Positions 9,646 to 21,962 are shown, counted from the stretch's first letter. The stretch is DNA of 64,000 nucleotides from Pseudomonas sp. B21-056 (GCF_026016325.1 NZ_CP087203.1:3844001-3908000), one strand, 5' to 3'. The notes: generated by a model from the sequence alone, not told the origin. Numbers and translations are program-made.

Positions 9646-10964
9646 GATGGATTCAACCTTTCAAAAGGCCGGGGCAGTATCGGTTCGAAGGGCACGGCGG
9701 CTGCATCGTCAGGGCCCGGGTCGAACAGATTGCAGATCGCGTCCACGCTCAACCGACCGGCCGGCAGGATGCCGATGAAGCGGCTCGACAATTCGATCAA
9801 CCCGTCGACGCTCAAGGCCTCAAGTCGCGGCCAGATCGACGCGAAATGCTCGCGAAAAACCAGGCCGAAACGCGCCTCGATGGCCGGGATGTCCAGTTCC
9901 AGATCACAGGACAGCTGTTCGGTCACCGCCGCATTGACCTGATCCCCTCCTTCACAGCGCCACCCACGCCAGATCGGCAACTGCCCAGCGCCCAACTGTT
10001 GGCGGTACTGCACCAGATCCTCGGTGTTCTGCGCATACAGATGCTCGATCTGCGTGATGGCCGCCAGCCCGAATCCCACATGATCACAGCACCCATGCCG
10101 GGTAAATCCCTGGCAGTTATGGTGCAGGCGGCCATGCTCCTGGGCGACGGCCAGGTCATCGTCGGCCCGGACAAACAGGCCCTGGCCGATGTAGTGGTAC
10201 CCCGCTCCAATCACCTGTTCGCAGCTGACCCGGCGCATGACCTCTTTGTCGGCCTGACTGCAAAAGCTGCCGGCCATCGCGGCGTTGGTCGAACGGTAGC
10301 GATGAGGCGCCCGGGCATAGTCGAAAACACGCAGCCGGTCCGGCTCCAGTTCGATCAGCGTGGCCAGCTTCAGCGCGAAGCTGTGGGGTGTCTGCCAGGC
10401 ATGGCCATAACCGAGGTCAATGCTGATGGAGCGAAAGCCGAAGGTGCGCGCCGCGTCGATCAACGAATGGATCGGTGCCGGGTTCTGGTAACAATCCACT
10501 GACAAGTCGCGGTCTGCGCCCATGTCGGGAACACCGATGCTGACGTGGGTGAAGCCCTGGTCACGGATCAGGCCCATGGTCGACCAGTCGGTGTGATGCA
10601 GGTCCAGCTCGATGCCCTGGTCGCCGCTTTCGGAAAAGTCGAAGCGCCTGCGCAGCTCCCCCATCAACCGCTGCAAATGGACGATCACCGGGGTGCCGCC
10701 GGTCAACCAGAACTGATCGACCCGCCGCCCTGCTCCCAGGTGGCAGCCGACCAGGCCCATCTCGTACATCAGCGATTGCAGGTAGACGTCGATCTCCGCG
10801 CATTGGCAAACGCTGGCAAGGGGCGAACACGACGCCAGCCTCAGGCGCGATGGCAGATGCACCGACAGCGACAGCGGGCGCCGTTTCTGACGGCTGTGGC
10901 GCAAGCCCCGGAGCAGATCGAGGGAGCCGACGCCTCCGTGGAATTTGTGTAGCGGGTCGAACAT
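9642..10964 (-). CDS. HemN paralog lacking the radical-SAM cysteines
   Basis: A full-length 440-residue relative of HemN whose active-site loop is destroyed. In HemN the cluster cysteines follow HIPF; here the aligned stretch is HLPSRLRLASCS, giving R, A and S at the three cysteine positions (residues 40, 44 and 47). Downstream landmarks remain: WLTGGTPV, the VSIGVPDM strand, the DLGYGHAWQTPHSF segment, YHYIGQGLFVRADDDLAVAQ and NCQGFTRHGCCDHVGFGLA. The reading frame is intact, so this is not an obvious pseudogene. The start at 10964 has a GGAG site, and it is the first gene of the Anr-box operon, overlapping hemN by 4 bp. A regulatory or coproporphyrin-binding role is possible but unsupported. 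Confidence 0.85.
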   Translation of the reverse strand: MFDPLHKFHGGVGSLDLLRGLRHSRQKRRPLSLSVHLPSRLRLASCSPLASVCQCAEIDVYLQSLMYEMGLVGCHLGAGRRVDQFWLTGGTPVIVHLQRLMGELRRRFDFSESGDQGIELDLHHTDWSTMGLIRDQGFTHVSIGVPDMGADRDLSVDCYQNPAPIHSLIDAARTFGFRSISIDLGYGHAWQTPHSFALKLATLIELEPDRLRVFDYARAPHRYRSTNAAMAGSFCSQADKEVMRRVSCEQVIGAGYHYIGQGLFVRADDDLAVAQEHGRLHHNCQGFTRHGCCDHVGFGLAAITQIEHLYAQNTEDLVQYRQQLGAGQLPIWRGWRCEGGDQVNAAVTEQLSCDLELDIPAIEARFGLVFREHFASIWPRLEALSVDGLIELSSRFIGILPAGRLSVDAICNLFDPGPDDAAAVPFEPILPRPFERLNPS

Positions 10965-11020
10965 GACAATCTCCGAGTGGCTGCGCGGGGATATTGTCCG
11001 GCTTCGCCCGTCACGCCACC

Positions 11021-11034
11021 TTGACCTGTATCAA
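11021..11034 (-). promoter_or_regulatory. Anr/FNR box upstream of the hemN operon
   Basis: TTGACCTGTATCAA matches the FNR/Anr consensus TTGAT-N4-ATCAA with one mismatch. It lies 57 bp upstream of the first gene of the hemN pair, a plausible activator distance for oxygen-limited expression. Confidence 0.8.
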
Positions 11035-11058
11035 GCGCCTTGAACCCACGCCGTCCCG

Positions 11059-11517
11059 TTACCAGGTGACATAGAACATACCCTTGGCCAACAGCACGAT
11101 CAGCACCAGATGCAGGAACACCCGGGTGTGGATGATCTGCACGTAACGGGCGTTCATGCGTCCGCGCCTGAACAACCACATCGCCCAGAGAAAATGCCCC
11201 AGCACACTGCCCGCCAGCAGGATCTTCAACCCCAGCAGCACACCGAACGATGAGTGCAACGGTGCCATCAACAGCGGCCAGTAGCGCAGCCAGACCATCG
11301 CGGCACCCGCGCCGAACAGCACCAGCAACACCCAGGGCATCAACTGACGGGCACGGCGGCTGATGCCTTGCTCGAGCAGCACCATGACCTTGGCGGGCAG
11401 TTGCCGGCGGATGCTCTCCAGGAACAGCACCTCGAAGAACACCGTGCCGATGAACACCAGGGCGGCGAAGAGGTGCAGGGTCAGGAGCAGCGGATAAATC
11501 ATGGGGCTCTCTGTCAT
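11059..11517 (-). CDS. Small four-helix integral membrane protein (CopD-like)
   Basis: A 152-residue membrane protein with four predicted transmembrane segments (about residues 7-28, 60-77, 88-110 and 128-148). Histidines lie in or near the helices (LLTLHLFAALVFIG; IIHTRVFLHLVLIVLL), which recalls the CopD/cytochrome-b-like superfamily, but no precise family is claimed. The ATG at 11517 is used; an internal ATG at 11502 with AGAGAG before it is equally plausible and would remove five residues. It lies upstream of the hemN operon on the same strand but is separated from it by the Anr box, so it is probably a separate unit. Confidence 0.7.
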   Translation of the reverse strand: MTESPMIYPLLLTLHLFAALVFIGTVFFEVLFLESIRRQLPAKVMVLLEQGISRRARQLMPWVLLVLFGAGAAMVWLRYWPLLMAPLHSSFGVLLGLKILLAGSVLGHFLWAMWLFRRGRMNARYVQIIHTRVFLHLVLIVLLAKGMFYVTW

Positions 11518-11598
11518 GGCGGTAGCTTCATTCGAGGCTACCGCCCGGGACAGGTGTTGAGGTTGATGCCAATCAACAAAGCCCTAAATGCCGATCCC

Positions 11599-11690
11599 CT
11601 GTGGGAGCGAGCCTGCTCGCGATAGCGGTGGATCAGCTTGCATTGATGTTGATTATGCCGCTGCCATCGCGAGCAGGCTCGCTCCCACAG
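11599..11690. repeat. REP pair (BIME)
   Basis: A forward REP at 11599 and an inverted REP ending at 11690, in the 359-bp gap before the epimerase gene. The rest of that gap, 11691-11876, should contain the epimerase promoter; no convincing sigma site was recognised. Confidence 0.93.
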
Positions 11691-11876
11691 GGGAACACCG
11701 TCAACGGAACGTTACTTTCTGGAATCGGGTTCCCGACCGCTGATCCGTTAGTTCAGCTTTTTGACTCTTCCCCGATATGCGGTCACAACTTTCACGCTCC
11801 GCCGGGTCATAACCCTGAGGTCGCCGATGGAATATTGGCATCTACCGTGGTTCCAGCCCGATACGGAGATAAGCTC

Positions 11877-14800
11877 ATGATTTTCAACGTACAAAATTTT
11901 GGCGCCAAAGGAGACGGTATTACCGATGACACCGCGGCCATCCAGGCGGCGATTGACGCGGCGGCAGCGGCAGGCGGGGGGCAGGTGTATGTGCCGGCCG
12001 GCACCTACATCGTTTCGGCAGGCGAGGAACCTTCCGATGGCTGCCTGATGCTCAAGAGCAACGTGCATCTGTATGGCGACGGCATGGGCGAAACCACCGT
12101 CAAGGTGGCCGACGGCTCCGACACCAAGATCACCGGCATCATCCGCTCCGCCTACGGCGAAGAAACCCATGACTTCGGCATCAGCCAACTCACCATCGAC
12201 GGCAACCGCGACCACACCACCGGCAAGATCGACGGCTGGTTCAACGGGTACATCCCAGGCGAAGAAGGCTACGACTCCAACGTCACCATCGACAGCGTCG
12301 AGATCAAGGACTGCTCCGGGTACGGCTTCGACCCCCACGAGCAGACCGTCAACATGGTTATCAAGAACAGTGTGTCCCACGGCAATGGCCTGGACGGCTT
12401 CGTGGCCGACTTCCTCAGCGACAGCACCTTCGAAAACAACGTCGCCTACGACAACGACCGGCACGGCTTCAACGTCGTCACCAGCACCCACGACTTCACC
12501 CTCACCAACAACGTCGCCTATGACAACGGCGGCAACGGCATCGTGGTGCAGCGCGGCAGCGAGAACATCCCCTCCCCCAGCAACATCACCATCACCGGTG
12601 GCGAGGTATACGGCAATGGCGCCGAAGGGGTGCTGGTCAAACTGTCCAGCGACGTGACGGTCACGGGCGTCGACATCCACGATAACGCCAGCGCCGGGAT
12701 CCGCATCTACGGCAGCAACCACGTCGAGATCATCGACAACACCCTCAACAACAATTCCCTGGGTGGCGCCGTCCCCGAGATCATCATCCAGTCCTACGAC
12801 GACACCCAGGGCGTTTCCGGCAAGTACTTCAACGGCAGCGATAACACGATCCAGGGCAACCTCATCAGCGGCAGCAACCTGTCGACCTATGGCGTTGCCG
12901 AACGTAACGAAGACGGCACCGATCGCAATGCGATCATCGCCAACACCATCAGCCACACCAGCAAGGGCGCCACGCTGATCTATGGCGATGGCAGCTACGT
13001 CAGCGCCACGGAACCGATGACTACCGTACAAGGCACGGCCGGCAACGATACCCTGCTGGGCACCAGCGCCAGCGAGATCTTCTACGGCGGCGCCGGCAAC
13101 GACACGATCAACGGCGCAGCCGGCGGCGACATCCTGGTGGGCGGCGCGGGCCTCGATAAACTCACCGGCGGCACGGGCGCCGATACGTTCCGCTTCGCCA
13201 GCCAGTCCGACAGCTACCGCAACGCGACCACCAGCTTCGACGACACCATCACCGACTTCGACGTCACCCAGGACAAGATCGACCTCGCCGGCCTGGGCTT
13301 TACCGGCCTGGGCAACGGCCGTGGCGGCACCTTGCAGGTCAGCTACAGCGCCAGCAACGACCGCACCTACATCAAGGACTTCGACGCCGACGCCAGCGGC
13401 AATCGCTTCGAGCTGATTCTCTCCGGCAACCTCGCCAGCACCCTGACGGCCAGCAACTTCATCTTCAACCGGGTGGTCACCGGCACCAGCGGCAACGACT
13501 CGCTGGCGGGCAGCGACTCGGCCGATACCCTGCTGGGCCTGGCCGGTAACGACAGCCTCAGTGGCGGCGCGGGTGACGACAAGCTCGACGGCGGGGCCGG
13601 CATGGACACCCTCACCGGTGGCGCCGGGGCGGACACCTTCGTGTTTTCCAACCGCCTGGACAGCTACCGCAACTACAACACCGGCGGCGTCAACCTGGGC
13701 GACCTGATCACCGACTTCAATGTCGCCTCCGACAAGATCGACTTGTCGGCCCTGGGCTTCACCGGTCTGGGGGACGGCAAGAACGACACCGTGTACCTGG
13801 TGCTCAACAGCGCCGGCACCAAGACCTACATCAAGTCCTTGACCGCCGACGCCAACGGCAACCGCTTCGAAGTGGCATTGGACGGCAACTTCCTCAACAC
13901 CCTGACCAGCGCCAATTTCGTGTTCGCCACCACGTCGCCGACCAACCATGCGCCGGTGCTGGCGACGCCGCTGCTGGACCAGAACGCGACCGAGAACACG
14001 CCGTTCAGCTACGTGGTGCCCGCCACCAGCTTCAGCGACCCGGACAACGACAGCCTCAGCTACACCGCCAAACTGGCCAACGGCAGCGCCCTGCCCGGTT
14101 GGCTGGTGTTCGACGCGGCCACGCGCACGTTCAGCGGTACGCCAAGCGACACCGCCTCGGGCACATACGCCATACAAGTCACCGCCACGGACGGCAGCAA
14201 CGCCACCGTCAGTGACAGCTTCACCCTTGCCGTGCAGGACGTGCCCGCCCCCGTCGTCATCAATGGCACGCCGAACAACGACACCCTGACCGGCACCGCA
14301 GCCAACGAACAACTGTTCGGTGGCGCCGGGAATGACACCCTCAATGGCGGGGCCGGCAACGACATTCTGGTCGGTGGTACCGGGGTGGACAAACTCACCG
14401 GTGGCGCGGGCGCCGATGTGTTCCGCTTCACCTCGAAGCTCGACAGCTATCGCACCGGGTCCACCAGCGCCAGTGACCAGATCCTCGACTTCGACGTAGC
14501 CGCGGACAAGATCGACGTCGCCGCGCTCGGCTACACCGGCCTGGGCAATGGCTTGAATGGCACGTTGCAAGTGACCTACAGCGCGTCGTCCAACCGCACC
14601 TATCTCAAGGACCTAACCGTCGACGCCAACGGCAACCGCTTCGAAGTGTCGCTGGCGGGCAACCTGGTCAACAGCCTGACGGCCAGCCACTTCGTGTTCG
14701 CCGACCAGAACACGCCTGGCAACGTGGCGCCGGTGGTGGCCATCCCGCTCCTCGACCAGAGTGCCAGTGAAAGCACGCCATTCCGCTACACCGTGGCCCA

Positions 14801-17486
14801 CGACAGCTTCACCGACGCCAACCAGGAGGCACTGACCTACACCGCGACCCTCGCCGACGGCAGGGCCCTGCCCGCGTGGCTGACATTCAATGCCACCAGC
14901 CTGACCTTCAGCGGCACGCCGACCAACACCGCAGCCGGTAACTATGACGTGCTGGTCAAGGCCACCGATCCTTCAGGTGCCTCGGTCAGTGACAACTTCG
15001 CCCTGGTGGTGGCCGACGCACCGGCCAACACCATCACCGGGACCAGCAGTGCCGAAACCCTCAATGGCACGGCCGGCGCCGACCTGATCCTCGGCCTGGG
15101 CGGCAACGACACGATCAAGGCCGGCACCGGCGCCGACATCGTCGACGGTGGCGCCGGACGCGACTCACTGTACGGCGGCGACGGCGCCGACACCTTCCGC
15201 TACACCAACGTGCTCGACAGCTACCGCGACTACGACACCGGCGGCGTCACGGCCACCGACACGGTCTATGACTTCACTGCGGGCGTGGACAAGATCGACG
15301 TCTCCAGCCTGGGCTTCACCGGCCTCGGCGACGGCACCAACGGCACGCTGTACATGACCCTGAACTCGGCCGGCGACAAGACCTACATCAAGTCCGCCGA
15401 AGCCGATGCCGATGGCAACCGCTTCGAGATCGCCCTCAACGGCAACTACCTCAACACCCTGACCGCCAGTGATTTCGTGTTCGGCGAGCGCGCCCAGCAG
15501 GACATCCTCTACCTGCCGACCCTCGGCCAATCCAATGCACGCCTGCTGCGCATGACCGAAGATGATGATCAGTCCGGCACCTCGATGCTGGTCAAGGACC
15601 TGGACCGCTACACCACCTACGATGTGCGCAGCCAGTTCACCGATGCCGACGGCAATGGCATCGACATCGCGGTGGGCGGCAGCACCGTCACTGGTTTGTC
15701 GACACTGAGCCCCGAAGAACTGAAGTTGTGCTGGTGGCTGACCGACACCAACCAGCCCGGGCCGGCGCTGTTGCGTGCCGTGACATTGCTGAAGGACCAG
15801 CTCAGCGAACTCAAGGCCATCGATAACGTCACCATGGGCATCATCTGGGGCCAGGGCGAGGAAGGCGCCCAGGAGATCGCCCGGGCCACTGACAAACAGG
15901 CAGCGGCCGCGGCCTACAAGGCCGCAACGCTGAAGGTGTTCGACTACCTGCACGCCCAGTTAGGCAACTTCAGCGTGTACCTGATGGAAACCGGTCACTA
16001 CGAGCAGGACGCGGCGCGGGCCCGTGGCTACGCCGAGGACAAGATCGCCGCGATTGTCGAAGGGGTCGGCTATGTCCGCGCCGCCCAGGAAGCCATGGCG
16101 GCCGAGCGCGCCGATGTCAAGCTGGCGGTGGACTACACCGACCTGCCGTTGCGCTACGAGGTCGATCCGCTGGTCTATCCCGACGACGTCTGGCATCTGC
16201 ACGAGGAGTCGGCGGAAATCGTCGGCCAACGCCTGGCCGACTACATCGCCGATGACCTGGGCTTCCACGGCAACCCCAACGACAACAACAGCGTGCAGGA
16301 CATCTTCGACCACGCCAACCAGGGCGGGATGATCACGGGTACCGACCAGGCGGACACCCTGGTGGGCAGCTCGGGCAACGACACCCTGGATGGCGACCTG
16401 GGCGCCGACAGCCTGACGGGTGGCGATGGCAATGACATCTACGTGGTCGACAACGCGTTCGACAGCGTGGTGGAAACCAACACCTCGGCCTCGCAGATCG
16501 ATACGGTCAAGGCCTCGGTCAGCTGGACGCTGGGGGCCAATCTCGAGAACCTGGTGCTCACCGGCGTCTCGGACATCGATGGCACCGGCAACGAACGGCG
16601 TAATTTCATCACCGGCAACATCGCCGACAACGTGCTCGACGGTGCCGCCGGCAACGACAGCATGAGCGGCGGCGACGGCGATGACACCTACTACGTCGAC
16701 AACACCGGCGATGCCGTGATCGAAACCAACAGCAATCCGCTGACCGGGGGCATCGACAGCGTGCACAGCCGCCTGGCGGCCTACACCCTCGCCAGCAACG
16801 TCGAGAACCTGTACATCGACACCCCCGACGCGGCCAATGGTACGGGCAATGCGCTGGACAATACCCTGTTCGCCGGGGCCGGTAACAACGTGCTGGATGG
16901 CCGTGATGGCAACGACACGGTGTCGTTCGAGCAGGCACTGGCCGGGGTCACCGTGACCCTCTCGACATCCGCGCAACAGAACACCGCAGGCTCGGGCCTC
17001 GATACGCTGAAGAACATCGAGAACCTGACCGGCAGTGCCTACGCCGACACCCTGACCGGCAACAGCGCCGGCAACATCCTCGATGGCGGTGCGGGCAACG
17101 ATACGTTGGTGGGTGGCTCGGGGGATGATCGACTGATCGGGGGGGCCGGCACCGACAACCTCACCGGTGGCACCGGCGCGGACACCTACGCATTCGGTGC
17201 GCTGACAGACATGGGCACCGGCGCGTTGCGCGATGTGATCAACGGTTTCAAGAGCACCGAGCTGGACCACTTGGATCTCACCGGCCTGGACGCCAACCCA
17301 CTGACCGCCCATATCGATGCCTTCACCTTCATCGGCAGCAACGCCTTCGACACCACCAACGCCACCGGCCAACTGCGCTTTGCCGACGGCATCCTCTACG
17401 GCAGCGTCGACGCCGACGCCACCGCCGAGTTCGAGTTCGAACTGGTCGGCGTCAAGGAGCTGCATGCCAGCGACTTTACGGCGTGA
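11877..17486 (+). CDS. psmE: Secreted mannuronan C5-epimerase / alginate O-acetylhydrolase (PsmE type)
   Basis: A 1,869-residue calcium-dependent alginate-modifying enzyme that turns mannuronate into guluronate in the polymer. The ATG at 11877 has GGAG before it. Layout by residue: A-module beta-helix 1-380; RTX R-modules at about 382-531, 533-686, 793-943 and 1051-1203; cadherin-like domains at 688-790 and 950-1048; an SGNH esterase domain at 1208-1464; terminal RTX repeats from 1485. Epimerase residues fall exactly at the AlgE4 positions: K117, Y149, D152, H154 and R195. The esterase has GQSN (S1219), a WGQGE block and DVWH (D1437/H1440). P. syringae PsmE is a known epimerase/O-acetylhydrolase fusion. 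The C-terminal RTX region implies type I secretion; no exporter is nearby. Confidence 0.93.
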   Translation: MIFNVQNFGAKGDGITDDTAAIQAAIDAAAAAGGGQVYVPAGTYIVSAGEEPSDGCLMLKSNVHLYGDGMGETTVKVADGSDTKITGIIRSAYGEETHDFGISQLTIDGNRDHTTGKIDGWFNGYIPGEEGYDSNVTIDSVEIKDCSGYGFDPHEQTVNMVIKNSVSHGNGLDGFVADFLSDSTFENNVAYDNDRHGFNVVTSTHDFTLTNNVAYDNGGNGIVVQRGSENIPSPSNITITGGEVYGNGAEGVLVKLSSDVTVTGVDIHDNASAGIRIYGSNHVEIIDNTLNNNSLGGAVPEIIIQSYDDTQGVSGKYFNGSDNTIQGNLISGSNLSTYGVAERNEDGTDRNAIIANTISHTSKGATLIYGDGSYVSATEPMTTVQGTAGNDTLLGTSASEIFYGGAGNDTINGAAGGDILVGGAGLDKLTGGTGADTFRFASQSDSYRNATTSFDDTITDFDVTQDKIDLAGLGFTGLGNGRGGTLQVSYSASNDRTYIKDFDADASGNRFELILSGNLASTLTASNFIFNRVVTGTSGNDSLAGSDSADTLLGLAGNDSLSGGAGDDKLDGGAGMDTLTGGAGADTFVFSNRLDSYRNYNTGGVNLGDLITDFNVASDKIDLSALGFTGLGDGKNDTVYLVLNSAGTKTYIKSLTADANGNRFEVALDGNFLNTLTSANFVFATTSPTNHAPVLATPLLDQNATENTPFSYVVPATSFSDPDNDSLSYTAKLANGSALPGWLVFDAATRTFSGTPSDTASGTYAIQVTATDGSNATVSDSFTLAVQDVPAPVVINGTPNNDTLTGTAANEQLFGGAGNDTLNGGAGNDILVGGTGVDKLTGGAGADVFRFTSKLDSYRTGSTSASDQILDFDVAADKIDVAALGYTGLGNGLNGTLQVTYSASSNRTYLKDLTVDANGNRFEVSLAGNLVNSLTASHFVFADQNTPGNVAPVVAIPLLDQSASESTPFRYTVAHDSFTDANQEALTYTATLADGRALPAWLTFNATSLTFSGTPTNTAAGNYDVLVKATDPSGASVSDNFALVVADAPANTITGTSSAETLNGTAGADLILGLGGNDTIKAGTGADIVDGGAGRDSLYGGDGADTFRYTNVLDSYRDYDTGGVTATDTVYDFTAGVDKIDVSSLGFTGLGDGTNGTLYMTLNSAGDKTYIKSAEADADGNRFEIALNGNYLNTLTASDFVFGERAQQDILYLPTLGQSNARLLRMTEDDDQSGTSMLVKDLDRYTTYDVRSQFTDADGNGIDIAVGGSTVTGLSTLSPEELKLCWWLTDTNQPGPALLRAVTLLKDQLSELKAIDNVTMGIIWGQGEEGAQEIARATDKQAAAAAYKAATLKVFDYLHAQLGNFSVYLMETGHYEQDAARARGYAEDKIAAIVEGVGYVRAAQEAMAAERADVKLAVDYTDLPLRYEVDPLVYPDDVWHLHEESAEIVGQRLADYIADDLGFHGNPNDNNSVQDIFDHANQGGMITGTDQADTLVGSSGNDTLDGDLGADSLTGGDGNDIYVVDNAFDSVVETNTSASQIDTVKASVSWTLGANLENLVLTGVSDIDGTGNERRNFITGNIADNVLDGAAGNDSMSGGDGDDTYYVDNTGDAVIETNSNPLTGGIDSVHSRLAAYTLASNVENLYIDTPDAANGTGNALDNTLFAGAGNNVLDGRDGNDTVSFEQALAGVTVTLSTSAQQNTAGSGLDTLKNIENLTGSAYADTLTGNSAGNILDGGAGNDTLVGGSGDDRLIGGAGTDNLTGGTGADTYAFGALTDMGTGALRDVINGFKSTELDHLDLTGLDANPLTAHIDAFTFIGSNAFDTTNATGQLRFADGILYGSVDADATAEFEFELVGVKELHASDFTA

Positions 17487-17542
17487 ACGTTATGTGAGGG
17501 CTGGGCTCTGACTGCAATGGCGGCGGCGCATCCACCGCCGCC

Positions 17543-17700
17543 ATCGCGAGCAGGCTCGCTCCCACAGGGTTCTATGGTGTTTGCAATCCAGCATTTACCC
17601 AGGATCACTGTGGGAGCGAGCCTGCTCGCGATAGCGGAGGGTCAGTTGGCATCGAGGCTGAATGTGCCGCCGCTATCGCGGGCAAGCCCGCTCCCACAGG
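17543..17700. repeat. REP array, left part (interrupted by the IS3-family element)
   Basis: An inverted REP at 17543, a forward REP at 17608 and an inverted variant near 17675 (with GGCAAGCCCGCTCCC). The linkers match those on the far side of the insertion sequence, so the array 17543-19287 was continuous before insertion. Confidence 0.93.
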
Positions 17701-17717
17701 GTTCTGTGGTGTATTGA

Positions 17718-18925
<1,208 letters not shown>

Positions 18926-18995
18926 AAAACACCGATTGAGGTGTCCGGAAAAAGTTGACCACCTCATATGCAAATCCTGCATTCACCCAGGATCA

Positions 18996-19287
18996 CTGTG
19001 GGAGCGAGCCTGCTCGCGATAGCGGTGGGTCAGTTGGCATCGAGGCTGAATGTGCCGCCGCTATCGCGGGCAAGCCCGCTCCCACAGGGTTCTATGGTGT
19101 TTGCAATCCAGCATTTACCCAGGAACCACTGTGGGAGCGAGCTTGCTCGCGATAGCGGCAGGTCAGTTGGCATCGAGGCTGAAGTGCCGCCGCTATCGCG
19201 AGCAGGCTCGCTCCCACAGAGGTTCTATGGCGTATGCAAGCCCTGCATTCACCCCGGAACAACTGTGGGAGCGAGCCTGCTCGCGAT
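18996..19287. repeat. REP array, right part
   Basis: Forward REPs at 18996, 19129 and 19263 alternate with inverted REPs near 19064-19088 and 19195-19219; the unit is about 132 bp. It fills the space between the IS3 element and the end of the dehydrogenase gene at 19333. Confidence 0.94.
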
Positions 19288-19332
19288 GGCGGCAGTCCAT
19301 CAAACCTCGATGGAGCTGCCTTCCTGCGATTC

Positions 19333-20913
19333 TCAGAGCGCCTCGCGGCCCGGCACGCCGTCCACCAATCGCTGGATCCCCAACGGATTGGCATTTTTCA
19401 GGGGTTCCGGCAGCAGGTTGTCGGGGTAGTTCTGGAAGCACACCGGCCGCAGGAAACGGTCGATGGCCAGGGTGCCCACCGAGGTGCCGCGGGCATCGGA
19501 GGTGGCCGGGTAAGGCCCGCCGTGGACCATCGAATCACAGACCTCGACACCGGTCGGGTACCCGTTGAGCAGGATCCGGCCGACTTTCTGCTCCAGCAGC
19601 GGCGTCAACTCGCTGAACCGCTGGAAATCACCCGGCTCGCCGATCATGGTCGCGGTCAGTTGGCCGTGCAGTCCGTTCAACGCGGCGCTGAGTTGCGCCT
19701 GGTCGGCCACTTCGACGAACACGGTGGTCGGACCAAACACCTCTTCCTGCAACGCCTCATCCCCGTCGATCAACAGACTGGCATCGGCCTTGAACAGCTG
19801 CGGCTGGGCCTGGTTGCCCTGCTGTGCACGCCCGGCCAGGTGTTCGATGCCTGGATGAGCCAGCAACTTCTGCAAGCCCTTGCCATAACTTTGCAAGGTG
19901 CCGGCATTGAGCATGGTTTGCGGCGCCTGGTCAGCGATCAGCGCCGCGACCTGCTGGGTGAATGCCGTGAACTGCGGCGAACGGATACCAATCACCAGGC
20001 CCGGGTTGGTGCAGAACTGGCCACAGCCCATCACCACCGAGGCGGTCAGGTCGCGAGCGATACTGTCGGCGCGGGTCGCCAGCGCTTCAGGCAGGACGAT
20101 CACCGGGTTGATGCTCGACATCTCGGCAAACACCGGGATCGGCTGCGGGCGCGCGGCGGCCATGTCGCACAGAGCACGCCCACCCCGCAGGGAGCCGGTG
20201 AAGCCCACGGCCTGGATCGCCGGATGCTTGACCAGCCATTCGCCGACGCCACCGCCGTAGATCATGTTGAAGACACCGGCCGGCATCGCGGTTTTCTCGG
20301 CGGCACGGATGACCGCATCGGCGACCCACTCCGCTGTCGCCATGTGGCCGCTGTGGGCCTTGAACACCACTGGGCAGCCGGCCGCCAGGGCCGACGCGGT
20401 GTCGCCACCGGCCGTGGAAAAAGCCAACGGGAAATTACTGGCGCCGAACACCGCCACCGGGCCGAGGCCGATGCGGTACTGACGCAGGTCCGGGCGCGGC
20501 AGCGGTTTGCGCTCCGGCAAAGCCCGGTCGATACGCGCACCGTAGAAATCACCACGACGCAGGACTTTGGCGAACAGGCGCATCTGCCCGCTGGTACGCC
20601 CCCGCTCACCCTGGATACGTGCAGCGGGCAACGCGGTTTCACGGCAGACCACGGCGACGAACTCATCGCCCAAGGCATCCAATTCATCGGCAATGGCCTC
20701 GAGGAACTCGGCCCGACGCACCGCGCTCAGGCTGCGGTAGGCCGGATAAGCCGCTGCCGCTGCCTTGGCCGCTGCGTCGACTTCTTCCGCCGTGGCCTGG
20801 ATGAAATCACCCGGCAAGGCTTCGCCAGTGCTGGCATCGAGGCTCTGCAAACGGGTCTGGCCGGCGGCACTGCGCGCCCCACCGATGTAGTTGTGGCCAA
20901 GGATCTGGTTCAT
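19333..20913 (-). CDS. 2-ketoglutarate-semialdehyde (2,5-dioxovalerate) dehydrogenase
   Basis: A 526-residue aldehyde dehydrogenase of the long KGSA branch, which oxidises 2-ketoglutarate semialdehyde to 2-ketoglutarate with NAD(P)+. The ATG at 20913 follows AAAGGAGA. Key features are ASNFPLAFSTAGGDTASALA (cofactor region), FAEMSSINPV with the general-base Glu, GCGQFCTNPG with the catalytic Cys, and FGPTTVFVE near the C-terminus. It is the last step of oxidative pentonate or hexarate routes, and it lies 13 bp downstream of the FAH-family gene, so the two are co-transcribed. Confidence 0.92.
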   Translation of the reverse strand: MNQILGHNYIGGARSAAGQTRLQSLDASTGEALPGDFIQATAEEVDAAAKAAAAAYPAYRSLSAVRRAEFLEAIADELDALGDEFVAVVCRETALPAARIQGERGRTSGQMRLFAKVLRRGDFYGARIDRALPERKPLPRPDLRQYRIGLGPVAVFGASNFPLAFSTAGGDTASALAAGCPVVFKAHSGHMATAEWVADAVIRAAEKTAMPAGVFNMIYGGGVGEWLVKHPAIQAVGFTGSLRGGRALCDMAAARPQPIPVFAEMSSINPVIVLPEALATRADSIARDLTASVVMGCGQFCTNPGLVIGIRSPQFTAFTQQVAALIADQAPQTMLNAGTLQSYGKGLQKLLAHPGIEHLAGRAQQGNQAQPQLFKADASLLIDGDEALQEEVFGPTTVFVEVADQAQLSAALNGLHGQLTATMIGEPGDFQRFSELTPLLEQKVGRILLNGYPTGVEVCDSMVHGGPYPATSDARGTSVGTLAIDRFLRPVCFQNYPDNLLPEPLKNANPLGIQRLVDGVPGREAL

Positions 20914-20926
20914 CGCAAGTCTCCTT

Positions 20927-21919
20927 TCAAAGTGTGCCGATAGTACCCGGGTTGAACGCCGCGTCCACCGGGGCGATGCCGTTGACCAGCGGCGCGCCGA
21001 ATTCGGCCTGGCTGATTTCGAACACATCCCCCGGCTGGGTGCGGATGCCATCGGCGAACGACAGGGTCGCGGTGCCGAAGAAGTGAACGTGCACATCCCC
21101 CGGACGCAGGAACTGACTGTACTTGAAGTGGTGGAATTCAAGGTTTTCGAGGCTGTGGCACATGTTGGCCTCGCCGCTGAGGAATTCGTTCTGCCACAGC
21201 ACTTCGCCGTTGCGCAGGATACGACTGCTCCCGGAAAGATGTTGAGGCAATTCACCGACCCGAAGTTCCGGGCCAAAACTGCAACTGCGCAGTTTCGAAT
21301 GGGCCAGGTACAGGTAGTTCTTGCGCTCCATCACGTGATCGGAAAACTCGTTGCCCACCGCAAAGCCCAGGCGATAAGGCTTGCCGTCGAGACCGATGAC
21401 GTACAGGCCGCTGATTTCCGGCTCTTCACCGGCGTCTTCGGCGAACGGCGGCAACGGGAACGGATGACCCGGACGAACGACGATGCTGCCGTCGCCCTTG
21501 TAGAACCATTCCGGTTGCACCCCGGCCTGGCCGGCCTGGGGCTTTCCACCCTCCACGCCCCATTTGAAGATGCGCATGGTGTCGGTCATGGCGGCTTCGT
21601 CGCCGGCCTGCTGGTGCATCTTGTCTCGGGCCGAGGCACTGCCCAGGTGGGTCAGGCCGGTGCCGCTGACCAGCAGGTGCGCCGGGTCCGGGTGATCCAG
21701 CGGCGGCAGGATGCGCAGCTCAGCGAGCAAGCGTGGGTAATCATGCTCGGCACCGAAACCCAGGCCATTGACCTGTTGTTCCAGCTTCACACCCGCCTCG
21801 ATGGCCGCCAGCGCCAGCTCACGCACGGTCGTCGCACACTGCACTTCCCGCACTCGGTCGCCGTCGACCACACCGACGCGGCGCTCGCCGTTATCCAATT
21901 CGAACTGAACTAAACGCAT
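20927..21919 (-). CDS. FAH-superfamily sugar-acid enzyme (AraD1/GguC-like)
   Basis: A 330-residue fumarylacetoacetate-hydrolase-like protein of the AraD1/GguC group found in pentonate operons. The ATG at 21919 has a CAGGAGAAAACC site. Motifs are VSGTGLTHLGSASARDKM, GNEFSDHVMERKNYLYLAHSK (partial metal site) and HFFGTATLSFADG. In this setting it most likely acts on the 2-keto-3-deoxy-pentonate released by the dehydratase at 23585, forming 2-ketoglutarate semialdehyde; that assignment comes from gene context. It is followed closely by the semialdehyde dehydrogenase and preceded by a REP pair and the MFS gene on the same strand. Confidence 0.85.
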   Translation of the reverse strand: MRLVQFELDNGERRVGVVDGDRVREVQCATTVRELALAAIEAGVKLEQQVNGLGFGAEHDYPRLLAELRILPPLDHPDPAHLLVSGTGLTHLGSASARDKMHQQAGDEAAMTDTMRIFKWGVEGGKPQAGQAGVQPEWFYKGDGSIVVRPGHPFPLPPFAEDAGEEPEISGLYVIGLDGKPYRLGFAVGNEFSDHVMERKNYLYLAHSKLRSCSFGPELRVGELPQHLSGSSRILRNGEVLWQNEFLSGEANMCHSLENLEFHHFKYSQFLRPGDVHVHFFGTATLSFADGIRTQPGDVFEISQAEFGAPLVNGIAPVDAAFNPGTIGTL

Positions 21920-21962
21920 GGTTTTCTCCTGTAAACAAAACTCAAATACAACAAAAATCCCC

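Noticed and set aside
11748..14570. A 940-codon open frame antisense to the epimerase gene
   Set aside because: It arises from GC-rich repetitive codons of the RTX and beta-helix modules; it has no ribosome site or recognisable domain, and the plus strand has exact catalytic motifs.
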